Part shown: one piece after another, positions 35,408 to 62,821 of the stretch
Layout of the letters: each line of letters starts with the position of its first letter
How positions within the stretch are numbered: the stretch's first letter is position 1
NCBI GenBank assembly: GCA_037577475.1
Contig: CM075194.1
Location: 7,305,992 to 7,369,991, forward strand
Origin: Chaunax sp. Z400
Lineage: Eukaryota > Chordata > Actinopteri > Lophiiformes > Chaunacidae
DNA length: 64,000 nucleotides
Reading direction: 5' to 3'
Notes under the pieces: model-generated
What the model was told of the DNA's origin: nothing
Database searches by the model: none
The model's input: the letters and a program-made list of their open reading frames with translations, nothing else
Position numbers and translations under genes: made by a program

Positions 35408-36199
35408 GTATCCATTTTGTTAAGGGATTCAGATTTTCTCATTGTCCTCATTCCAAGCATGTTACATTTTGGCAACACAACTATCATCACATTCCTGCAA
35501 AGGTTACATGTCATTCATATTTGAAATGTACGCTTTCTTTCCCACACTTGAGTTCATGCGGTTTCTCTCCTGCTTTCTCCTTATTTGTCTCTCTTAGACG
35601 CTGCTGTAGAGAGAAGGTGTGTGGGTTGTGAGCTGGCAGTGGTTTAAGTGCTAAGTGATTTAGAAGGTGGGTTTGGTTGGGCCGACATGGGGGTGCGAGA
35701 CTCATGAAAGACCAAAACAGTCGGCTTAAAGTGACTCTTTGTAGAGCGGAGGAGAACTGCAGAGCCAACGATTCTGTGTGGGTTTGTCACGACAAGTCAC
35801 CACTCTCACAATTCAGCAGTCATTTGATCCATTGTTTACATGGAGTCATTGATTAGTGCAGCTTGAAACCATCCGGTAAAAAAAAGGTCAAACGTTTTCT
35901 GTGCTCCAGCCTCTTAAATGCGAGGATTTGCTGTTCACGTTTTTTTTATTTCATTGACTTCTAGCACAGACTGATTGAAGAGAAAGAAACATTCAGTCTT
36001 TGTAGCACTATAACTAACCATCTGGTAGTTGTTTGAGGCAAATGTGTGCTTGTCACATTGGCAAACGTGTTTGGCAATGCCACAACACTGATGTTTCAAA
36101 CTCATCCCGGCTGTATGAAATAGGTATGACTGTTTTATAATACGTACACATACATCACTCTCCAGTGTCATAAACTCACTGTTTTTACATTTAGAAGAT

Positions 36200-36535
36200 C
36201 TGTTTGAAATCACTGGCTCAGTTTATGTTCACACTCGTGTCAAAATTGGCTCAGATCTGGGGTTTTTTTTTTTTTTGGTTGTGTGACAGTGTGAACAGCA
36301 CAAGTCACACCGAATGTCCTCAATTCTCCTTTAAGGTCCTAAATCAGTGTGACGTCAGTCTGAACAGTCTGCATAATGGAATTTATGCAACTTTTTCGTC
36401 ACTCTGGTTTGACAGTTATTACAATTCTGCACTGGTCTGAGCCACTCTATTAACACAAGCATGCTGCTTTGGGTGAAATGTTTCTGCGAAGCGATTCATA
36501 TCACAATCCTGCCACTCCTGGCTCAGACTCCGTAT

Positions 36536-36585
<50 letters not shown>

Positions 36586-36935
36586 CCGTATAGAAGTAGC
36601 AGCTGTTGCGCCACAAAAAGCCATTATTATAAATTTGGCCCTCCTTCTTCCTTGTTATCATCGACTCACAAATTTGCTGGCTTTCATTGCACGTCATGTA
36701 ATAAATGAAACCGTAAACTAGATTTCAGTGGCCTCCATGTTTGCTTCTGAACAACCAGCGTGCTGCATGTCTTTGTTTTGTTTGTGTTATTTTTTTTGCG
36801 CAATGTAGATCGGCTTCGTAGTCTGACCAGTAAACAATAGAATCATATTAGTACCATTTAAATGACGACGTAAACTACCTAACACAATAATCAGATCTGA
36901 GCAATACATGCTTGCAGTGTGAATGCTGTTTATGT
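36200..36935. repeat. Possible divergent teleost repeat
   Basis: Two edges (about 36200-36440 and 36780-36935) share words such as cagatctgagcaatac, gtgtgaacagcac and cagtgtgaatgctg with a common fish repeat. A weaker relative may lie at 63600-63715. The middle is unique-looking plus a (CA)n tract. Tentative. Confidence 0.3.
36537..36584. repeat. (CA)n microsatellite
   Basis: Pure CA dinucleotide run of about 48 bp. Confidence 0.98.
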
Positions 36936-39900
36936 TTATTGACATTTATTCAAAATGCGTGCTCCATCAGAAACAAACGCTTTAATTTGCTGCACTCAAG
37001 AGCAGACAAATCAGTTTTCCTTATGGTGCTCCTCCTCACTCTGCAAACTCGAAGCATGCAGCCTGCCACTGGCACTGCAGCGAGCCCAAAAATGATATGA
37101 CCTAAATAAATCACCAGTGTGTTCGGAGAGAGCGGGAGTCAGGGACGAAGCAATATCCCCCCCCCTCACTCAGTTGTCTTGTTTTCAAACACTTCACTCT
37201 GCTGCCGGCTACAACTTGCACACAGTCTAATGTACGCACACATTCTCACACACACTAGAGTCAGACTGGCTGCTTTCATATCATGACACCCTCAGAGGGA
37301 TTTGGCTCCTATGACAAAGCACCTTGTTAGCTGACACGTCGGCCCGTTTTCACAGGTCTCGTTGTGACTTTTGTATCTCCATATTCACCGTTGCTCAGAG
37401 GTCAGGATATTTTTAAAACAATTTTAAACAACTTCCTCCTTTCAAGCAACTGAATCTGCAAGTAGAGAATAAAGGCATCGTTGGGTACTGGTCTCGGTTC
37501 AAAAGTGAATGTTACCAAACCTTAGTGACTAGACAAGTTTGGAAAGTTGTGCTTGATTCATAAAATAGCCTAAGCAGCAGTGTCTTGTCGGTGCAGTCAG
37601 CCTATTTCAGGTGTAGAAATATGCAATGCACATGACAGATTCAGTCCCTTGGGTGCTTTCTGAGTCCACGGTCCCCTCCAGGTCCCCGTCCTTTAGTGAC
37701 AGTATAGGAAGTGTGATGTGTTTATGTGCGTTTCGGTGGCCTGGTCAAGGCCGACAGTTTCATTGTGTACTGCCCACAGAGCTAAAGTCTGACACGGACA
37801 GATAAGAGAGCCTAACATGAAGCGCGCTCTCTGCCCATAGCCAGTGTTGGCTCACAGGACAGGTTTCACTGTGCAAACAGACCGCTCAGTCCAGTGTGTG
37901 TTTAGTGATTTAGGTGTGTGTGGTCACTGTGTGCATGTGTGTGACCGAACGCTGCTGTGTTGCTGCTTGTTCTTGTGTGTGTTTATTTGTACAGACAGTC
38001 AGTTCTCCTGGATTAAAGAGCTCTTAATCCCACCCGATCCTCATCAGCTCAGAAGTTAATGGGCACAAGTTGTTAGTCGAGGAGTACGCTCGGCTCACGT
38101 GTTAAAAGTTCGAATTGCATGGCTGAATGACTTCTGTTCCCCAGTTATGATTAGCTGAGGGAGATGTGAGCCAGGCTTTCGATGATGGACGCACCTCTCA
38201 GTTGTAGTTTGGATCAGCAAATTTTAATTGGGTCTCTGCTTTTTTTGTTTTTGTGTGTGCCTCCTAATCTCCTCCCAAAGCCAAGAACAGATACGTGCAT
38301 GGGTTAAAGTAGTGCTTTTAGCCTAATGAATTGTGCGGTTTTGAGATTTTCTTTAGAGAGTTCGATGTTTGAAAATGCACTTAAGGTGGACAGACTCAAA
38401 ACCTAGCCTCAACATAAAGAAAGACATTTTAAGGGAAATGACGGTTTGTTTGAACTTGCATTGTTGTTGCTCCAGCCATTGTATCTGTCGGTTATAATAA
38501 GGTTGTGTCACAATGTAGCGAGATTGCTAAAGAAGTCTGACAGAGCAAAACTCCTGAGCGGTCAGATGATCATACTAGTGCCAAATAAGACAGCAGGTTT
38601 TGCCACATTAGCTACCACTTTATTTTCAGTGTAAAGCCAAAGTAAACAAACCAGTATTGTTGGTACTAGTCCCTCAATGTGCAGGACAAGCTGCCAAGTA
38701 TGGAAGTTCAAAGTTGAACCAGGAAGTGAGTTTGAATACTGTAGTTTGTTTTTACAATGAGCAGGAAATTAATTAATCACATTGACATTGACACATTGAC
38801 CTGTTTCATCAATGTTTTGAGCTCACATCAGTTACTTTATTGTCTACAGTGTTATCATAACTTATGTTAACATAACAATGTCAAGAGTTAGGAAAATAAA
38901 TCCTGAGTCCTAATGGTATCAACAGTTTTCCTCAAGTCCTACATGCTGCAAAATTTTGATATACGTTAGCAGAGAATTCACTGCTCTGCTAACGTTAGTC
39001 TTTGGATGAGGACAGTGAAAATTCACAATTTACTTCTCGTTTGTCTCTCAAAGGTTTCACATTTGAGTCATTAAATCAAAAATAATGCTCACAATCACTG
39101 ACCTTTTATTTTGAAGATGAATTACGAGGTAACTCTAAAGTGTGGAAGCTATAGACTGTCCAGGCTCTGCAGTGCCCTCACACATGAGTTCAGCTTTTTT
39201 GGTCCGTCAACATTATGCTAAATAATAAGAAATTGATTTCCCAAAATTCCCAGTCGTTAGGCCTGGCGGGTGTCAATTTAGGACTGGCAGACCTCCTCCT
39301 GGCTTGTTACAAATGTTTTGTACTACAGTTTTGTATTACGGTGTAATAATAGATGTAGAAGATTCCAGACATTTATTTTACTTAACTCTGCATATTAGAC
39401 CGATATCAGCGATCAAGATGTTGTTTGAAGACACCATTAATTGTCTAAGGAAATAATGTGGATTGTCATTTAACTTGTATTGCCATCTATGACCTTGTGG
39501 TGCTGGTACATTCATCAGGCGAAGGGTTCTATTAGGAGGAGCTGCCGACTGCATGCCAGGTTCTCTGTCCCCTTTTAGCAACTCATCCTCCAACTCATTT
39601 GTTCCTCCTTGTGAGTCTGAGTGACACCAGTTTATTGTGTTGTGCAGTCATGTCAGTATTTAAAAGCACTCCTATTTACAGACACTAAACAGGATGCATG
39701 AAAGTGGTAGTGTGGCACTGTGGTTCAGCTTCGTATCCGCTCAAAACAGGAAGTTGACTAATTTCTGTTCATACTTACACTATTAACTGCACGGGAATGA
39801 GTTAATATCCCAGACTTACCAACTATTATTGTTACTTAATATGTTCAGCTCTTTTTAACCGTTGCCTTTTTGTTATTTATCCACGTCTCCAGGCAGTGCT

Positions 39901-39986
39901 GTACTTTTTTTAAATTTTTTTTTTAATCTAGCTGCTGCTGACAGCCCAATTTTCACCCTCTCTCACCACTCACAGGGAGCTCAGTG

Positions 39987-56681
<16,695 letters not shown>

Positions 56682-57643
56682 AGACTGTGTTTAAGATTAG
56701 AAAAGACTTGGACAAGAAGGCCATTGAGGTTGAGGGAGCAGATGGGTAACTGACTAAAGGAGAGAGGGGAATGTACTCTTGTCTCTGTTCATCTCAGAGT
56801 GAGAGGACAAGCTCAGCAGGGCTGAAAAGAACCAGGAGACGCAGGAGAGCAACGGGTGAATCAACAGGGAGCAGAACTCTGCACAGCAGTGAGGACAGAA
56901 AAAACAAAACAGGTTGCTGTTAACAGGGGTGCAGCTCCCCAGACATTTCATTAGCATTGTCTGTATTGTTTTGTTTGTATTGTGGAGCGCAATGCTGTTA
57001 TTACCCTGTGGAATATCTGTGCTGAGCCACACCCACCCTGATGTGGCGGCTCCTGTCCCTTGCCTGCCTTTGGTCAGTTGGGCTCCCAGCATCCTCTGTT
57101 GACAAATCAGACCTCCCTCACCTGGCAGAGGAACTGAAGCACTGAGAGAACTCTTCCAGATGAGAAGTTCTCAATAATTACTTTTCAATCAGAAGAATAG
57201 AGCGAGATAATGCCAAAATCTTTATTTTTATGCATTAAGTATATTTTAAATAGCTTTGGAATCTAACAGAAGAGTTGTAAGTAATAGTGCCAAAGGCACA
57301 TGCTAGCTACAATGAGACAAGTTCGTGTATACAAGAAATGACCGTATATATTATACATAAATATATATATAAGTATAAAGAATCTATACTGTACACACAG
57401 CTCACAGCAGTGCTAATTTTTATTGTGATGTTAAGAGATTTTGTGAAGGGACAGCTGCTTTACTTTTTTGTTTTATTGTTTTATTTTTGAAGAAAAAACT
57501 CTTTGTTTCTGTCTCTTGCCTCTTGTGATTGGATGCAAAAAATCTCACTGTAAATAGGGTATCATTGCAGCAACAATCAAAGTGGACCTAGCAGTGGTGG
57601 CGGTGCCCAGCTGGTTGCCTCTCTTACCTGTGCTCAATTTTTA

Positions 57644-57875
57644 ATAGTTTAGTACACATCAGTACTTTACATTTTACTTCTTCTGTCTTCATTGTCATTC
57701 TTTTTGTGTGTGGTAGTGACCTTTTTTTTAAAAAATTTAACACAATAGAATGAGTCATCTCATGTTTCTCCACCTTCCTATGTTATTTTTTTAAGTAGTT
57801 CATTTCTGTTTTTATTATTTTGCACAAGCACTAAAGTAGATGATTTGACCTCACAGGTAATCAGCATGGGTTAGT
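57644..57875 (+). promoter_or_regulatory. numb: Cluster of Musashi-type RNA motifs in numb 3' UTR
   Basis: AUAGU at 57644-57648, GUUUAGU at 57647-57653, GUAGU at 57713-57717, GUAGU at 57795-57799 and GUUAGU at 57870-57875. Mammalian Numb mRNA is an established Musashi1 target through (G/A)U1-3AGU. Such short words also occur by chance. Confidence 0.4.
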
Positions 57876-58130
57876 CAGTTGTGGTGCTGCAGTAGGCGAG
57901 AGGCTGCATATGCTGACCTTCCCTGACCTCCGTTAGCCTGCTGTGGCTCTGACTGTCAGCAGAAAACTACAGGGAGCTAAAGTGGTTTCATCTCTCCACT
58001 GTGTGATTTCTCTGTATCATGTTTTTATTTTTTAAATCAAACCTGTGAATATGATCTATTACCTGATCTATTTTTCCATTTTGTAATTATTTCATTTTAT
58101 TCCACTTCTTCGGCTGAAGCTAAAATATTG

Positions 58131-58136
58131 AATAAA
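58131..58136 (+). terminator. numb polyadenylation signal AATAAA
   Basis: Canonical AATAAA followed by a T/G-rich stretch (ctgatctgtgttcttgag). About 480 bp before the exd2 TATA box. Confidence 0.85.
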
Positions 58137-58155
58137 TTGACGGTGGCAGAACGAA

Positions 58156-58560
58156 GACTGATCTGTGTTCTTGAGTGAATACTGTCATGTTTTGAATGCG
58201 CACACAATATAATGGAATATGTAAACATTACTAATTATACAGATGTTTTTCATTGGGGTACTAACCATAGCTGAAATGATTAGTCAATGAATTGGTTGAT
58301 TCATTTTTTAAAATATGTTTATGAAACAAAAATGACAATCAGTTCCATCTTCTTTAAATGTGAGAATTTGCTTCTTTTTGTTGTTTTATACGATTTTTAA
58401 ATTAAGTAAATCAGGAAATATCCTGCAAAAACGGGGTGGGATGAAATTATATCAAACCATTTTCAGATAAATGAGATTATAAAAATGTTGGACCATATGT
58501 TCCATTTGGATGCAGCATAGATTTGGTCTTTTCTGTTGTTAATCCGTCCTACCGACAGGC
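58156..58560. other. Short intergenic spacer numb-exd2
   Basis: About 400 bp, more than half of it a copy of the CTGCAACTAACGATT repeat family (about 58262-58480). Confidence 0.7.
58262..58480 (+). repeat. Teleost repeat, CTGCAACTAACGATT family
   Basis: Words atagctgaaatgattagtca, atgaattggttgattcattt and aaatgtgagaatttgcttct in family order. Confidence 0.6.
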
Positions 58561-58632
58561 GGCGCTGCCTGGAGAGCGGCGTCCTGCTGCAGCAGCGTCC
58601 CTATAAATAGAGCCCGGAAGACATGGTTCAGT
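58540..58632 (+). promoter_or_regulatory. exd2: exd2 promoter with TATA box
   Basis: CpG-containing G/C block (aggcggcgctgcc, gagagcggcgtcc) followed by TATAAATA at 58602-58609. A transcription start about 58630-58635 would fit. The donor gtaagc at 58696 supports a short first exon. Confidence 0.65.
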
Positions 58633-58695
58633 ACATCAAGAAAAGCAACTGTACATTTATGTGAAAGTGGCGTTGTGTTAGTTTAAAGTATAAAG
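58632..58695 (+). other. exd2: exd2 noncoding exon 1 (inferred)
   Basis: Between the TATA box and a consensus donor (ataaag then gtaagc). The start is inferred from TATA spacing. The short ATG frame at 58623 would lie upstream of this start. Confidence 0.55.
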
Positions 58696-60009
58696 GTAAG
58701 CCTCAAACTTTACATATCAAGTACTACACTGTTCATATGCATTAATGGAAATTCCACCGGGCTGGGGAAGTTGTAGACATTAAAAACTAGCAATTTAACC
58801 GGCTAATTGTGAGGGTATATTCAGGCTAGCGTTTCATTTTCGCCTTAACGAGAAAAGCTAACCAGAACAGGAAATGTCAAGATACTGATGTTTGACAATC
58901 TTGCCTTAAAGTAAAATACATTGTAGGGGAAGGAAAACATGGTTTATTCGGACGCTGTTGTGTCTCCGGAAACGTTCAAAACTAGCAGAAGTTTAATGCT
59001 AAACGCTCTTGCGTGCTGTAGAAAGACGTTTGAGTCAACGATTGAATGCTAGCAAACCAGAGCATGGCGCTGTATCTGAACTCGTATGAACACCGCGAAT
59101 TAGTCACTTAACTAAGTTAAGTTAAACTGCTGTCAACCAATCCGCTCTGAATATATATATAACGTAGATGGCCTAGGATGAAACGACTATTAGCAAACTA
59201 GCCAATCAATAGCTCATGTGACATATCTAGATCTTTGACTGCTGTTGCACTAAATTCTGTGACCCTTTCACTAAGTTGACCGAATAAAAATATCCTCCTT
59301 GCTAATGCAAACAATTCCTGATTAAACTTTGTTGCACAGTTTACTTGTTAGCTGTTGTCACACATGGCATCTCTATAGCATTGACAGACAGGGTCACAAG
59401 TTTCGATAGTAAGGATTTGACCGCATGACCCAGAGGGTCAGTAGGGGCTAGCGCATTTTTAATCGCACAAACTACAGCTGCACAGTAAATGTAGTGTTTC
59501 AGCATTTACATCGCAATGCACCTGTTTGCCACAGTTAGCAGAACCATGTATTATCTCAGCCAGGTTGTGTGTTCACCCATGTTTCTCTTTCTGAATGTGC
59601 ACTCCTTGGACTTCCTGACAACGCTGTTAAAAGTTTGGAGTTGATTTTGTGTAGGCCTGGAATGTTGGGGCCCCAAGAAGAGTTGATTAAATTTTTGAGG
59701 CGGATCCAGGTACCAATGTGGACTCTGGATCACTTTTTTGCTTTCTTCAACATTGGGAGAGGAACTTTGTTAACATTTTGCCAGTATCATAAAAAAACAA
59801 ACAGTTTTTTTATTAAGGTGAAGGTGGCTGAATGGTTTCATGCTTTAACTTTAAATGATGATTTGGTAAAAAAGTGTGTTCAGCTTTCTAGATTTAAAAT
59901 AGTGCCTTACCTCAATACTAACAAGTTTTACCATTGGATAGTATCAAAGAAGTTTTACTGCTCATTCATGAGTTTAACACCTGTGGTGTTAACCTGTTTT
60001 GTTCCACAG
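58696..60009 (+). other. exd2 intron 1
   Basis: 1.3-kb intron. A 166-codon + frame at 59569-60069 is unlike any protein I know and is judged spurious. No other feature. Confidence 0.6.
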
Positions 60010-60079
60010 AGGATGCAGTCCTTGTGCAGATCACAGAAACGGAGCCAGGTTTACATGAGATTCCACTGACACAGGAAAG
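60010..60079 (+). other. exd2: exd2 noncoding exon 2 with uORF (inferred)
   Basis: Acceptor gttccacag at 60009, donor gtaaaa at 60080. It contains a complete upstream ORF, 60014-60070 (18 codons, MQSLCRSQKRSQVYMRFH, TGA), before the main ATG at 60223. Confidence 0.5.
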
Positions 60080-60181
60080 GTAAAACATCGCATATCTGTT
60101 GTTAACAATATGCTACCTAGGACATGCAGATCTGGCCTCTGAAAACCAACCAAACTTGTGTGTTTTTTTTTTTTGCTCTAG

Positions 60182-60630
60182 GTTTGCACTTTTCAGTCAA
60201 CTGAAGATCACAACTAGTCAGCATGTCTCATCGAGGCCCTTTAACTGCTGTCATAACCACAGTGTTGGGTGCAACCTTAGGAGGGCTGCTCATATGGCGA
60301 GTATACCGAACGAAAAGGAAGAGGCTACCTTCCATCCAGAAGGTGGCTGATCCTGTGGAAGCTCCATGTCCTGTGGAAAAGACGTTTACAACCACGGAGT
60401 GCCAATATACCCAACCTCCCTTCCAGGAGGAAGAGTTTAAGGCTGTCGAATGTCAGACCCCACAGCTGCCCCCTCCTGTACAGGTACCGTCTTCTGAGCA
60501 GCTGCTGGGTGTGAAACCATTGACGGTGGGCTCTGAAGAGGAGTGGCAGCAGCTGTGGCCTCTGATGCAAAAGGAATTAGCAGTCTACCCTGTGCTGGGG
60601 CTCGACTGTGAATGGGTAAAGATGAACGCC
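60182..60630 (+). CDS. exd2: exd2 first coding exon (ATG at 60223)
   Basis: Acceptor ttgctctag, 41 bases of 5' UTR, then 136 codons to the donor gtaaga. It holds the membrane anchor, an acidic/Pro-rich linker and the Exo I motif LGLDCEWVKM. Ends in phase 0. Confidence 0.92.
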
Positions 60631-62821
60631 GTAAGAAATACCTTTTGCATGTTTTTATACACGAGAAGGAAATATCCACCCAGAATGATTCAACATCGAT
60701 ACCTTGGTTTGAGGTTTTTTTTTGTTTTGTTTTGTTTTTTATGTGGTGCACTCTGCTGAGTCCAGAAGTTAACTGACCTCACATAGACAACACAGATGTT
60801 CTCTGCTACTGAGTGTTGGACAGATAAAAAAGAGATTCATTTTGTCAAAAATTAACCAGCAGTGTTTGGGTTTCCAAATTGGCTTTAAATGAACGGTTCA
60901 CCCAAAAATGAAAATTTACTTGTCATCTGTTCAGCCTCATCTCAGTGGAAAAGCGGTTGAAGTTTCTTAGTCCACAAAAGATTTCTAGAACTTCACATCA
61001 AATGCTTGGAGGCTACAGTGAAGATTTCAGCTTGAAAACGCTGTAAATAACTTTTTTCTTCTCAAATTAATTTAGGATTTTCGAGGCTGCTGGAGACGAT
61101 GGATCACACTGTATGAGCTGTATAAAGTAAATTTGTTTTTTTTTAGCATTTTAGAACAAGACCTCATCGTCTTCAGTTGTTCACTGCATGCCGTTTTGCT
61201 GTAAAGCTCCAGAAATGTTTTGTGAACTAAGAAACTTCACCTGACTTTGAGAAAGTAGTTCTTGAAATCAATCAATGCTTGGTGCAAAAAAGAAAAACTC
61301 CAAACCTGTGCTGTATACTCGTGTAAGATTATCAGAAGGATGGAAATTTCTTTTAACCATCAATTTAATTTCACATCCCACTTGTTTTTCTGACCTGGCT
61401 GCTGTTGCTGTTGCAGGTGACTGTGAAAGGCAGAGCCTCTGCAGTCTCCCTGTTACAGATGGCCACGTACACAGGTCTGTGCGTCCTGGTGAGGCTGCAG
61501 GCGTTTCGCAGTGGTCAGCAGCCATTTCCTGTCAGCCTAATGGAAATCCTCCGAGACCCACACATTTTGAAAGTTGGCATCGGTTGCTTCGAAGATGGCA
61601 AGCGTCTGACGCGCGACTACGGTTTATCGCTGTCGTGTACAGTTGATCTGCGCTACCTTGCCATAAGACAAAGGTAGAGTCTGGTTGTTGTCAATGCTCT
61701 TAAAAAGCAGACTGTTTGTCAGCCTTATTTATGTATGTTATGTTATTTATGTAATGATTTGTAGGTACATTTCAAATGATCTTCTGTCTTTGTTTTCAGG
61801 CTAGCTCATGTGAGTAATGGCCTGAGTCTAAAGTCTCTGGCAGCAGATCTGTTGAATGTGTGTTTGGATAAATCTCTGGAGCTGCGTTGCAGTGACTGGG
61901 AGGCAGATCAGCTGACGCTGGAACAGGTGGGGATTCATCGTATTAGAATTCTGCTTTGTAAGCTGTTGATGACAGGTGGCTGATTAGGGCGGCTAGAAAA
62001 CAATAAAAAAAATCTGTCTTAGATTAATCAACTTTGGCAATTATGATGTGTTTTGTCCTCAGCAAACCTCAAGTCAAGAACACAGTACTACATCATGTTG
62101 AGGGGGATGATATTGTTAAAAGAAATGTGAAATAAAAATTGATTGTGGACAAGCAGTGGCTCCACCCACTTCATTACTTACTTCTGTTCCTGTTTTCGTC
62201 TTATTTTTTGCCCTCTGCTCCCTCCAGATGACGTACGCTGCCAGAGATGCCCAAGTGTCCATCGCTCTCTTCTTCCATCTCCTCGGCCTCCGCTCTGAAA
62301 CCGGTCCCGCTTCTCCCAGCGGGAGCTCTTACTCTGAGCTGGCCGCCCGCTGCCAGGGCCTGGTGGACGTGCCCTTCAGGGGCCAAGGAGACGGAGACAA
62401 TGGAGAGAGGAGGCGGAGGATGCGGAAACCGCCCACTTATGAAAGCCCAGAGTCTGGAGATCAGCAAGTCCCAGACCCTCGAAAGAATAACAAGAGGAAA
62501 CCGCTGGGTGTGGGCTATTCGGCCAGGTGAGGATGGACTATGCTCTGGCTTGTGATCCGGATCCAAGTACGCATAGTGGTGGAATTCATGAGTTGTCTAT
62601 GATCCTGACATACTGTTAGAAAAAGTTTAAAATCCCTTGATAACATTTCAAGATATTTTGCGGACAAACAAACCTCAGCAAATCCAAACTTAACAGCCCC
62701 TCTCTGTGTTACAGGAAGTCTCCCCTCTATGATAACTGCTTCCTCCACGCTCCAGATGACCAGCCTCTGTGTACGTGTGACAAGAAGAAAGCCAAATGGT
62801 ATCTAGATAAAGGAATAGGAG
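60223..62821 (+). CDS. exd2: EXD2 3'-5' exonuclease (N-terminal 399 residues)
   Basis: DEDDy-type 3'-5' exonuclease. The mammalian protein is anchored in the mitochondrial outer membrane and is also implicated in DNA end resection and replication-fork protection. Coding exons 60223-60630, 61417-61673, 61800-61926, 62228-62526 and 62715-62821 join in frame. A hydrophobic segment at about residues 7-25 (LTAVITTVLGATLGGLLIW) followed by RVYRTKRKR is the membrane anchor. Exo I is LGLDCEW (D and E metal ligands), Exo II lies in the GIGCFEDGKRL...CTVDLRYLA stretch, and Exo III is YAARDAQ with the DEDDy tyrosine. KRKPLGVGYSARKSPLYDNC and CTCDKKKAKWYLDKGIG begin the HNH-like C-terminal half, most of which lies beyond the window. 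The human protein is about 620 residues. The start matches the human N-terminal layout. Confidence 0.93.
60631..61416 (+). other. exd2 intron with MITE-like repeat
   Basis: Most of this 786-bp intron is a copy of the TTAAAGGAATAGTTCACC repeat family (about 60884-61253). Confidence 0.7.
60884..61253 (+). repeat. Teleost MITE-like repeat (TTAAAGGAATAGTTCACC type)
   Basis: Starts ttaaatgaacggttcaccca, then aaaatgaaaatttacttgtc, gttgaagtttcttagtccac, ctggagacgatggatcacac and a closing actaagaaacttcacctgac. Longer than the copy at 34443, so nearer full length. Confidence 0.7.
61417..61673 (+). CDS. exd2: exd2 exon, exonuclease core
   Basis: Acceptor ctgttgcag, donor gtagag. It encodes VTVKGRASAVSLLQMATYTG, then ILKVGIGCFEDGKRLTRDYG and VDLRYLAIRQ. 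Ends in phase 2. Confidence 0.94.
61800..61926 (+). CDS. exd2: exd2 exon, exonuclease core
   Basis: Acceptor gttttcag, donor gtgggg. It encodes LAHVSNGLSLKSLAADLLNV, then LDKSLELRCSDWEADQLTLE and Q. Ends in phase 0. Confidence 0.94.
62228..62526 (+). CDS. exd2: exd2 exon, Exo III motif and linker
   Basis: Acceptor cctccag, donor gtgagg. Starts MTYAARDAQVSIALFFHLLG (Exo III with Tyr and Asp), then a charged, low-complexity linker, then KNNKRKPLGVGYSA. Ends in phase 2. Confidence 0.94.
62715..62821 (+). CDS. exd2: exd2 exon (last visible)
   Basis: Acceptor gtgttacag. It encodes KSPLYDNCFLHAPDDQPLCT and CDKKKAKWYLDKGIG plus one base. The donor is gtacac at 62822. Reading through the donor gives a stop after about 11 codons (62851), so intron retention would truncate the protein before most of the C-terminal half. 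Confidence 0.9.

Larger units (their letters stand above)
16682..39975 (+). other. numb: numb first intron (23.3 kb)
   Basis: No coding exon found. It holds teleost repeats (17760-18215, 22318-22400, 27555-27800, 28199-28290, 34443-34606 and 36200-36935), microsatellites, a 32-bp poly-C, pyrimidine-rich tracts (26880-27000, 35041-35350) and a DR1 site (33181). Stretches of balanced composition without repeats at about 24380-24720, 28660-28900 and 30090-30210 could be conserved noncoding elements, which I cannot test. Confidence 0.6.
56682..58155 (+). other. numb: numb 3' UTR
   Basis: From the TGA to about 20 bases past AATAAA. It has a Pumilio-type UGUAAAUA at 57549-57556 and five Musashi-type (G/A)U1-3AGU words between 57644 and 57875. 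A/T-rich in its second half. Confidence 0.8.

Noticed and set aside
59569..60069. 166-codon + strand ORF upstream of exd2
   Set aside because: No recognisable domain; Phe/Lys/Leu-rich as expected from A/T-rich intron. It overlaps the inferred exd2 noncoding exon 2 and has no splice or family support.
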